Below the pieces are notes generated by a model. It did not search any database and had not been told where the DNA came from. It saw only the letters and a list, made by a program, of their open reading frames with translations. Below, in pieces: positions 1 through 5,020 of a stretch of 5,020 bases of DNA (positions are counted from its first letter, which is position 1; the number at the start of each line of letters is the position of its first letter). Both the position numbers and the translations under genes were made by a program. The stretch is from Planctomycetota bacterium (GTDB taxonomy: Bacteria > Planctomycetota > Planctomycetia > Pirellulales > UBA1268): positions 1 through 5,020 of the forward strand of contig QWPO01000131.1 of the NCBI GenBank assembly GCA_003669255.1, read 5' to 3'.

Positions 1-2270
1 CCGCTGTCGTCGCTGGTTTGCACGACGGCGTACGTGTTCGGGCCGAGGTTGCAGGTCGTGGCCGGCTGCCCGGCCACGGCGGCATCGCCCAGGCCCACGG
101 CCGGGCCGCCATCCACGCGCAGCCGCCACACCGAGTCGTTACCGGACTTTTTCGTGAGTGCGACCATGTTGTTGGCGCCTAGCGACGGATCCACCTGCTC
201 TGTGTCGACTGAGCCGTTGGCGGCGTCCACCCGCACCGCCTTCCAAGGATGGTAGAGCGTCACGAACAGTTTTCCCGACCAGCCCACGGTTTCCGTGATC
301 ACCACGTCCGGCCGCTCGGCGCCGAACACGGACGTGCCCCCGGCCGGGGGCGCCCAGCCGTCGGTGATCGTGTCATCGATGCGAAACCGGGTCATCGCCG
401 AGTCAGTGTCGCGGAAGTCGCAGACGTTGGCGGCCCACTGTGCCGTTGCTGCGCTGGCTGGCAGCCCCAGCGCGACGAGCAACGTGTAGAGGTGCTGGCA
501 GTAGCGATCTTTGACCTTGGGCAGTTGTCCGGCGGGCACCGACGGGTGCTCCAGGGGCCGATTGATGTCGAACCGCAGACCGGCGGTCACGTCGGGAGAC
601 AGGGAGTCGTAGACCTCGGCCGTGCCGGTGGCGATTCTGGTGGGCGCCGTCGGTGGCGGAAACTGTTTCATGAAGTCCCGCACTTTGCGAAGCGATGATC
701 CTGTCAGGGCCGGCGTGTCCCAGGAGTCGGTCGTGATCGTCATTCGCGAGCGTTCGGCGTAACCGTCCAGCAGCGTGGCCAGCCGCTGCGGTAGGAATGA
801 GGCGTCGGCATCAAACTGCCGCAGGACGCGCTCCAGTTCGGCCACCGTGAACGGGTTGTCGCCGACGGCATTGCGGATCGCGGCGCTGCGCGGCGCGTCG
901 CTGTCGAGTCGCAGGTCGTACGGGCTGCGCTGCAGGTCGACGACGGCATTGCTGGGGGTGAAAAACGTGAGTGTAGGCACGCCGGCATTGCCCGCCGGCG
1001 GCTGCAGATAGGCCCGCGTCAGGGTCTGCAGGTCGGTGGGCGAACGCCCGCTGACTGCGAGTTGCTGCAAGGTCGGCAGCGCCGCACCGGTGCCCGGGAC
1101 CTTGTCGGTCCCGTAGCGGCCTTCCACGGGGGTGGTCGCGGCCGCCCCCAGCGCCGGCGTGGGCCGTCGCTGGTTGGCGTTGGCCATCGTCTGCGTCGGC
1201 GCGACCGTGCTGCCCAGCACCACGTTCGACCAGCGGACCGAGGGAAAACCGGGCACGGACGTGGCAGTTGGCCCGCCAGCCAGCAGCCGGGAAGCGTCGA
1301 CGTCGGCGGGCCCGTAACCCAGGCCCACCGGCACGCTGCCGATGGCGACGCCCCCCGTCGCCGGCACCGTGCCGGGCCAGGAGGCCGGGGGCTGCGTGGC
1401 TGCCAGCGACCCATGGGCGTTGGCGTTGATGCGGCCGTCGAGATCGAGCACCAGGTAGGAGACCTCGTACTTGAGCGTGCCCCCGAGGGGCGCCGGTCGG
1501 TCCGGGAGAACGCCGCTCAGCCACACGCCGTCGGGCACGCCGTCGTTGTCGTTGTCGCAGGCCGCAGTCGTGCCGTACGTGCACTGCGTGACCTTCGAAA
1601 CGCGGGAGTCCTTCAGTTCCACCCGGGCCAGCCAGGGATCGGCAGCGAAGGAGTCGTGGGGCTCGTCGAGAAATTCAGGGCCGTTGATGACGATGTCGCA
1701 GCGATTCTTGGGCAGCACGGCATATTTGTCGGTGGGCGTGTTGGCCAGAAACACCGTGAAAGGCTGCGCCGTGCCGGTCGTGCGCAGGATGCGATAGCTG
1801 GCGACGGTGCCATCATCCGGGTCGGGTTTGAAGGTGATGATCCGGCCGTTCAGGTCGCAGGGATGCGTGACCGCGGGCGACAGGCTCTGGATCGATGCCT
1901 GCAGGATCGGCTTGTAATTCTGGAAGGCACCCATCGTGAGTTGCGTCACGGATCTAGCCACAGCCTCGCCCGTGGTGGCCGCGCCATAGCGATCCTCGAG
2001 GATGCTCTGACCGCGCATCGGCTGGGGAATACCCGCCTCGTTCCTGGTGCCGCGCAGCAGCACCATCAGGGCCTCGTCGAGCACGCCACGCGACTGCAGG
2101 GGGCCGGCGGAGGTCGTGGTGGTGGCGTCGGCGAAGGCCCGGGCGGCGATCCGCGTGCGGGTGGCGAGCGTGAGCATCAAGCCGCCGATGATCACGAACA
2201 GCGTGAGCATGCCGAGCACGAGCAGCAGCAACGCGCCGCGACGGTCGGTGGATCGGATGAGAGGTTTCAT
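1..2270 (-). CDS. Large GspK-like pseudopilin-associated protein, 3' end outside window
   Basis: The frame runs without a stop from the ATG at 2270 to the window edge, giving 756 complete codons; I checked every codon. The start is the only ATG/GTG/TTG in frame after the upstream in-frame stop at 2358-2360, and an AGGA lies 9 nt before it. Residues 1-12 are basic and end in RRG; residues 13-36 form one membrane helix, followed by a basic TRTRIAARAF stretch. If cleaved after Gly12, position +5 is Leu rather than Glu, as is typical of GspK. The rest should be extracytoplasmic. Visible blocks are an Asp-rich DNDNDGVPDG (239-248), LDLDGRINANAHGS (275-288), PFTVAELERVLRQF (473-486), RFDINRPL (566-573) and QWAANVCDFRDTDSAMTRF (611-629). 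From memory these resemble large planctomycete hypothetical proteins. Cysteines are at 138, 191, 230, 238, 591, 617 and 740. It is last in the visible pseudopilin cluster. A tip or scaffold role is inference; the enzymatic function, if any, is unknown. Confidence 0.85.
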   Translation of the reverse strand, partial: MKPLIRSTDRRGALLLLVLGMLTLFVIIGGLMLTLATRTRIAARAFADATTTTSAGPLQSRGVLDEALMVLLRGTRNEAGIPQPMRGQSILEDRYGAATTGEAVARSVTQLTMGAFQNYKPILQASIQSLSPAVTHPCDLNGRIITFKPDPDDGTVASYRILRTTGTAQPFTVFLANTPTDKYAVLPKNRCDIVINGPEFLDEPHDSFAADPWLARVELKDSRVSKVTQCTYGTTAACDNDNDGVPDGVWLSGVLPDRPAPLGGTLKYEVSYLVLDLDGRINANAHGSLAATQPPASWPGTVPATGGVAIGSVPVGLGYGPADVDASRLLAGGPTATSVPGFPSVRWSNVVLGSTVAPTQTMANANQRRPTPALGAAATTPVEGRYGTDKVPGTGAALPTLQQLAVSGRSPTDLQTLTRAYLQPPAGNAGVPTLTFFTPSNAVVDLQRSPYDLRLDSDAPRSAAIRNAVGDNPFTVAELERVLRQFDADASFLPQRLATLLDGYAERSRMTITTDSWDTPALTGSSLRKVRDFMKQFPPPTAPTRIATGTAEVYDSLSPDVTAGLRFDINRPLEHPSVPAGQLPKVKDRYCQHLYTLLVALGLPASAATAQWAANVCDFRDTDSAMTRFRIDDTITDGWAPPAGGTSVFGAERPDVVITETVGWSGKLFVTLYHPWKAVRVDAANGSVDTEQVDPSLGANNMVALTKKSGNDSVWRLRVDGGPAVGLGDAAVAGQPATTCNLGPNTYAVVQTSDDS

Positions 2271-2279
2271 GGGTTGGGT

Positions 2280-2283
2280 TCCT
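2280..2283 (-). promoter_or_regulatory. Ribosome binding site AGGA of the large GspK-like gene
   Basis: AGGA on the minus strand stands 9 nt before the ATG at 2270. It supports that start, which is also the only possible one in the frame after the upstream stop. Confidence 0.55.
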
Positions 2284-2286
2284 GCA

Positions 2287-2314
2287 CGGCAACCGGGCCC
2301 TGATCCGGCTGCCG
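2287..2314 (-). other. Imperfect inverted repeat in intergenic spacer
   Basis: The arms CGGCAACCGG and CCGGCTGCCG pair as 5 bp, one A-C mismatch and 4 bp around an 8-nt loop. On the minus strand it lies 27 nt or more after the stop of the GspI-like gene, and its 3' foot is only 3 nt from the AGGA of the next gene. No U tract follows, so a classic intrinsic terminator is unlikely. It could be an mRNA stability or processing hairpin that modulates translation of the large gene, or chance in GC-rich DNA. Confidence 0.35.
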
Positions 2315-2357
2315 TGGTGGTGAATCTCGCGGTCTCTGGCCCTGCAGTGCGGATGCC

Positions 2358-3215
2358 TCAGTTGAGCGTCACGGGATACTCGGCCACCCGCACGAGGCCA
2401 TCGAAACCGATGACGGTGGGGCTGCCGCCGGCGGCCCCGGTGTCGGTGAAGGTCACGAACGTCTCCGGTGTCGTCGTGCCCCCGGCCCCGGTCTTCCACG
2501 AGGAGGCGACCCGCAACCAGCGTGGCTGGCCGCCCGTGGGCATCGCCAGCACGTAGGTGCAGGGTTTGAAATACATCTTCAGGAAGTCGGTGTCCGCCGC
2601 CGCGAGCTTGTACGCGCCGCCCTGTGACGTGAGGGCGAACTGGCGGGCCTGACCGAGTTTGCGGAAGATCGCCACGCTGAGCAGCGCCGAACCCCCCGGC
2701 GCCGCCGGGGGCGTGGAGGGGGAAATCATCACCCCGTAGCAGACCGCCTCCCGGAAGTCGCGGAACAAGACGGTCCCGGCCACGCTCCGAAACGTGTTTG
2801 AGGGAACGGAGCCCGACACGGCGGGCGAGAACAGCACTTCATCCTCCAGCCAGAATGCCCGCGCCGTGTCGACATGCAGGGCGAGTTTCGTGGCGTTCGC
2901 GGCAGCCACACCGGAGATGCCACTTGTGGGCAGCACCCTGCCGAACACCACCGGTTTCGCCGGGTCGGCGAAGATGGCCGATGTGACGAGGCCGCGATTG
3001 ACGACGTCGGCGAAGGCATTGGCGGCGAGCACCCCGCAGCGGTCCTCGAGCGCGGCTTCCGCCAGGCGGGAACTGGAGGCGGGGAGGATGGCCGCCACGC
3101 TCGACAGCCCGATCACGAGAATGCCGCAGGAGATCAACACCTCGAGGAGGGATAGGCCGGCGCGGGTGTGGCGCGGTGGCGCTTCGTGTGCGACGACTGG
3201 CTTGATGTCAGGCAT
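2358..3215 (-). CDS. GspI/PilV-like prepilin (minor pseudopilin)
   Basis: A 285-residue type IV pilin-like protein. The leader is 20 residues and ends in RAG; cleavage after Gly20 gives a mature N-terminus LSLLEVLISCGILVIG with Glu at +5 (Glu25), the residue pilins need for assembly and methylation. The LSLLEVL start and the IGL step in the helix resemble GspI and PilV proteins, as does the AANAFADVVNR helix continuation. The C-terminal domain (about 70-285) is not recognised; it has Cys at 60, 159 and 219. It is longer than a usual GspI. I chose the ATG at 3215, which lies 4 nt after the stop of the upstream gene, with a weak GGGA 9 nt ahead. A GTG at 3284 would add 23 residues and a 65-nt overlap and is less likely. 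Expected location is the inner membrane, then the periplasmic pseudopilus. The family (prepilin) is secure; the I/V assignment is moderate. Confidence 0.88.
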   Translation of the reverse strand: MPDIKPVVAHEAPPRHTRAGLSLLEVLISCGILVIGLSSVAAILPASSSRLAEAALEDRCGVLAANAFADVVNRGLVTSAIFADPAKPVVFGRVLPTSGISGVAAANATKLALHVDTARAFWLEDEVLFSPAVSGSVPSNTFRSVAGTVLFRDFREAVCYGVMISPSTPPAAPGGSALLSVAIFRKLGQARQFALTSQGGAYKLAAADTDFLKMYFKPCTYVLAMPTGGQPRWLRVASSWKTGAGGTTTPETFVTFTDTGAAGGSPTVIGFDGLVRVAEYPVTLN

Positions 3216-3219
3216 GGTC

Positions 3220-4188
3220 TCATTTCCCGATGGGAATGCCGTTGCGGGCTTTCGTGCGCGCAAGGGCGATTTGCGTGATGTCACTTTGCGGAATGTTGGA
3301 GGACACGGTCACGCGGCCAGTCTGAGGATGGACCACGACCCACAGCGACTGGTCGCTGGAAAGCGTGTTCATGCCACCGTTCAACTCGTTGCGCGAGACG
3401 ATGAACAAGAAGAAGGGACTCGTGGGCTGGTAGGGCTGAATGGTGCGCAGAGCGGTGGCACTCGTGACCTGCTGCATGAGCGTGTCGAGCCCGCCCACGG
3501 TGTCGTACACGAGCCCGATGTTGCCCTTGTTTTCCAACGTGCCCCATGTGGTCTCCAGTGAGTCGCCGATGCCGGAGAACTTCAGGTCGATGGCTGCCGA
3601 CTTGGGCAGCACGAGGGCGGTGGAACTCGGCTTGGGGTAGCAGGCGACCCGGACGTCCATGCTCGTGCCACCGGCCGGCTTGGGCCAGATCGTGTTCTTG
3701 CTGGTCTGTCCGTCGAGGGTGCGGAGCGTCGCTGTTCCCGGGGGTGTGAAGCCCATCCAGGCGCCGGCAGGCTGCGCGTTCTGACCCTTCTTGTAGAACT
3801 GGATGCGGTAGCCATTCTGCAAATCGGCTGCCGCACCGTTCGTGGGAGTCACAGAGACCGCCGCCTTGATGTCGCTGAGCGTGGCGGGCGGCATCCCGGT
3901 GGCGGTGCCTTCGAGGTAGGGGGGAATATCGCCGTTGAAGATCGTGATGCACTGCCTGTTACCCACACCCGAGGACTCAAAAATCAGCCCGGCACCGGCA
4001 CCGCTGCCCAGGGCCCTGGTCTGGGTGGCCAGGAGCACAGAGGCCACCTGCTGGGCGGCGAGGCGGACCTGGCCGCGGGGATTGGGGCGGGCCCCCAGGG
4101 CGATCATGCCGAACAGCATGGCGAAGATCGATGCCACCACGAGCAGTTCGACGAGTGTGAAGCCTGGTCGACGGTAAACGCTGTTCAT
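3220..4188 (-). CDS. GspH/FimT-like prepilin (minor pseudopilin)
   Basis: A 322-residue protein with a short 9-residue basic leader (MNSVYRRPG) and a canonical cleavage site after Gly9. The mature sequence starts FTLVELLVV with Glu at +5 (Glu14) and forms a membrane helix to about residue 31. After it, the segment RLAAQQVASVLLATQTRAL (42-60) matches the amphipathic helix of GspH/FimT proteins, where long-helix residues precede a beta-rich domain. The C-terminal LWVVVHPQTGRVTVSSN (282-298) looks like the closing strands with a TGRV turn common in that family. It is about twice the usual GspH length, with extra material between about 90 and 250. Cys at 80 and 183. The ATG overlaps the upstream stop as ATGA, so translation is probably coupled; an AGG lies 7 nt ahead. 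Role inferred: minor subunit of a pseudopilus. Confidence 0.88.
   Translation of the reverse strand: MNSVYRRPGFTLVELLVVASIFAMLFGMIALGARPNPRGQVRLAAQQVASVLLATQTRALGSGAGAGLIFESSGVGNRQCITIFNGDIPPYLEGTATGMPPATLSDIKAAVSVTPTNGAAADLQNGYRIQFYKKGQNAQPAGAWMGFTPPGTATLRTLDGQTSKNTIWPKPAGGTSMDVRVACYPKPSSTALVLPKSAAIDLKFSGIGDSLETTWGTLENKGNIGLVYDTVGGLDTLMQQVTSATALRTIQPYQPTSPFFLFIVSRNELNGGMNTLSSDQSLWVVVHPQTGRVTVSSNIPQSDITQIALARTKARNGIPIGK
3225..3228 (-). promoter_or_regulatory. Weak ribosome binding site GGGA of the GspI-like gene
   Basis: GGGA stands 9 nt before the ATG at 3215, inside the last codons of the upstream gene. It favours that start over the in-frame GTG at 3284. The match is weak, and the 4-nt gap to the preceding stop suggests that re-initiation also helps. 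Confidence 0.35.
4145..4164 (-). repeat. 20-bp near-repeat encoding the prepilin cleavage site (copy 2)
   Basis: The second copy of the pair with 4945-4964, differing at two positions. It encodes GFTLVEL at the cleavage site of the GspH-like gene. Confidence 0.6.
4185..4188 (-). other. ATGA stop/start overlap (translational coupling)
   Basis: The TGA of the GspG-like gene (4187-4185) shares bases with the ATG of the GspH-like gene (4188-4186). This arrangement indicates one transcript and probably coupled translation of the two pilin-like proteins. Confidence 0.8.
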
Positions 4189-5012
4189 TGCAAGGCCTGT
4201 GCATCGAGGTTCGTGATGTTGTCGGCACGGCAGTCGGGTTGCTTTTTGTCCCAGCCGCCGAACGTGAGCACCGTGGCGTTGGCCGGATCACCGCAGCCGG
4301 CGCCCATGCCCAGGTTCGACGCCGTGCCCACCTCGAGGCTGCCCTTGCCGTCGGGCCCCGCCGACCAGATCAGCGGCCGCAGCGGCTTCAGCGACGTCGC
4401 CGCCTGCTGAAAGAACTTCGTGCCGACCGGGAGTTCGAGGCCCCCGGGCCAGAGGATGTAGCGGATGGGGTTCCCCCACGCATCATGGAACTCGGGCGCC
4501 TTGTCGCCATCCTTGTCGCCCATGTCGCTGCCCGTCAGTTCAGTGCAATCAAGGCAGCCGGCGACGCCCCCCTGCATCACGATCATGAACAGACATTCTG
4601 CGTCACCGAAATCATCGGACGGGCTGCTGGCCGCCAGGACGCCCGCGTAGGCCCGGGCCGGGGTGGAGGGGAATTCGGTGGCATTCGCGGCCGCGGCCTT
4701 GGCGTCGGCCCAGCGGTCAGGCAGGTCGGCGGTGATCTGCCGTCGAATCAATGCGTCGCGGCTGGTGCCTGTGCCGCCCGCCGGCATGCTGCGGCCGCCG
4801 ACCGTGGCAAAGTGAGCCGAAACGATGGCGTCGATCTTGGCGATCAACGCCTGCGTCTGCTGCCGCTTGACGCTGCTGCGGGCCGAGGACACGGCCGCCC
4901 CCGTCAGGCTCACAAGGATCAGGATGATCACGATCACGACCAGGAGTTCGACGAGCGTGAATCCAGCGGGCCGCGCCGGTGCGCGGACGGGCCGGCCCGC
5001 CTCGAGCAGCAC
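4185..5012 (-). CDS. GspG-like prepilin (major-type pseudopilin), start uncertain
   Basis: 275 residues from a GTG at 5012. The leader ends in RPAG; cleavage after Gly17 leaves FTLVELLVVIVIILILVSL with Glu at +5 (Glu22), then a long helix SSARSSVKRQQTQALIAKIDAIVSAH (42-67). The second half has an acidic stretch (163-177), DAWGNPIRYILWPGG (177-191) and PLIWSAGPDGKGS (213-225). DxWGNPxRY and SxGxDGK are hallmarks of GspG, where this loop binds calcium, but the protein is about twice the usual GspG length with inserted material at about 75-160. It has Cys at 140, 153, 156, 240 and 261, the middle two as GCLDC. It lacks the H-X9-DG tail of DUF1559 planctomycete prepilins. There is no Shine-Dalgarno before the GTG and the frame is open to the window edge at 5020, so the true start may lie outside. 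It is the first visible gene of the cluster. Confidence 0.87.
   Translation of the reverse strand: MLLEAGRPVRAPARPAGFTLVELLVVIVIILILVSLTGAAVSSARSSVKRQQTQALIAKIDAIVSAHFATVGGRSMPAGGTGTSRDALIRRQITADLPDRWADAKAAAANATEFPSTPARAYAGVLAASSPSDDFGDAECLFMIVMQGGVAGCLDCTELTGSDMGDKDGDKAPEFHDAWGNPIRYILWPGGLELPVGTKFFQQAATSLKPLRPLIWSAGPDGKGSLEVGTASNLGMGAGCGDPANATVLTFGGWDKKQPDCRADNITNLDAQALQ
4196..4198 (-). promoter_or_regulatory. Weak ribosome binding site AGG of the GspH-like gene
   Basis: AGG stands 7 nt before the ATG at 4188, within the final codons of the GspG-like gene. It is short, but at normal spacing, and supports the ATG that overlaps the upstream stop. Confidence 0.35.
4945..4964 (-). repeat. 20-bp near-repeat encoding the prepilin cleavage site (copy 1)
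   Basis: This stretch and 4145-4164 are identical except for two bases, and both encode GFTLVEL in the two neighbouring prepilin genes. The likeness is at the strongly conserved pilin N-terminus and reflects common ancestry or constraint, not a mobile repeat. Confidence 0.6.
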
Positions 5013-5020
5013 AACGGTCG

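Larger units (their letters stand above)
2271..2357 (-). other. 87-nt intergenic spacer between the GspI-like and GspK-like genes
   Basis: This is the only real gap in the window. It contains an imperfect hairpin (2287-2314) and a ribosome binding site (2280-2283). I see no convincing -35/-10 pair and no run of T on the coding strand after the hairpin. By contrast the other three genes are joined by a 4-nt overlap or a 4-nt gap, so the large gene is the least tightly coupled member. Confidence 0.6.

Noticed and set aside
811..1584. Minus-strand open frame of 257 codons in another frame
   Set aside because: It lies wholly inside the large gene in a different frame and its product is Arg/Ala-rich low-complexity sequence, unlike the conserved blocks of the correct frame.
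1062..2303. Long plus-strand open frame of 413 codons opposite the large gene
   Set aside because: The product is Arg/Gly/His-rich without a recognisable domain or helix, and lies antisense to a frame with clear protein character. In GC-rich DNA such antisense frames stay open by codon bias.
2287..2314. Intrinsic terminator ending the three-gene prepilin unit
   Set aside because: A stem is present but no T-rich run follows on the coding strand, and the next gene in the same direction belongs to the same functional cluster.
3216..3284. Alternative upstream GTG start for the GspI-like gene
   Set aside because: It would overlap the preceding gene by 65 nt and make a 43-residue leader; the ATG at 3215 sits 4 nt after the stop and gives a normal 20-residue leader.
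2794..3561. Plus-strand open frame of 255 codons
   Set aside because: It crosses antisense over the junction of two well-supported prepilin genes and its product shows no family features.
4145..4964. The two 20-bp near-repeats exactly 800 bp apart as a mobile or recombination element
   Set aside because: Both encode the conserved prepilin cleavage site in frame; the likeness is explained by protein constraint and the spacing by coincidence.
1..5020. tRNA, rRNA, CRISPR arrays, transposases or phage genes
   Set aside because: I saw no direct repeat-spacer pattern, no tRNA-like cloverleaf and no transposase or integrase motifs; the window is filled by the four pilin-related genes.

Overview
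The window is GC-rich and carries one co-oriented cluster, entirely on the minus strand, of four genes for type IV pilin-like / type II secretion pseudopilin-like proteins. Coding density is very high: the only non-coding stretch longer than a few bases is 87 nt (2271-2357). The source is most likely a planctomycete, perhaps of the Pirellulales type. I infer this from recalled resemblance of sequence blocks in the largest protein (the DGRxNANAHG, RFDxNRP and QWAxNVxDFRDxDSxMT stretches) to large hypothetical proteins common in that phylum; no search was run.

In transcription order (right to left): (1) 5012-4185, a GspG-like prepilin with a perfect GFTLVE cleavage site and a C-terminal half resembling an expanded major-pseudopilin calcium loop; its start is uncertain because the frame is still open at the right edge. 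(2) 4188-3220, a GspH/FimT-like prepilin whose ATG overlaps the previous stop (ATGA). (3) 3215-2358, a GspI/PilV-like prepilin starting 4 nt after the previous stop. (4) 2270 to beyond the left edge, a very large protein (at least 756 residues, end not in the window) with one N-terminal membrane helix, a GspK-like N-terminus lacking Glu at +5, and a long extracytoplasmic region of unknown function.

The order G-H-I-K-like matches the pseudopilin block of type II secretion operons, but no J gene lies between I and K and the K-like member is far larger than ordinary GspK. The likely picture is that prepilin peptidase processes the small members, which assemble into a short periplasmic pseudopilus with the large protein at its tip or as a partner. 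No ATPase, platform protein, secretin or peptidase gene is in the window, so the function of the assembled structure cannot be read here. There are no RNA genes, mobile elements, CRISPR arrays or plus-strand genes that I can support; the long plus-strand open frames are Arg/Gly/Pro-rich shadows of the minus-strand genes.
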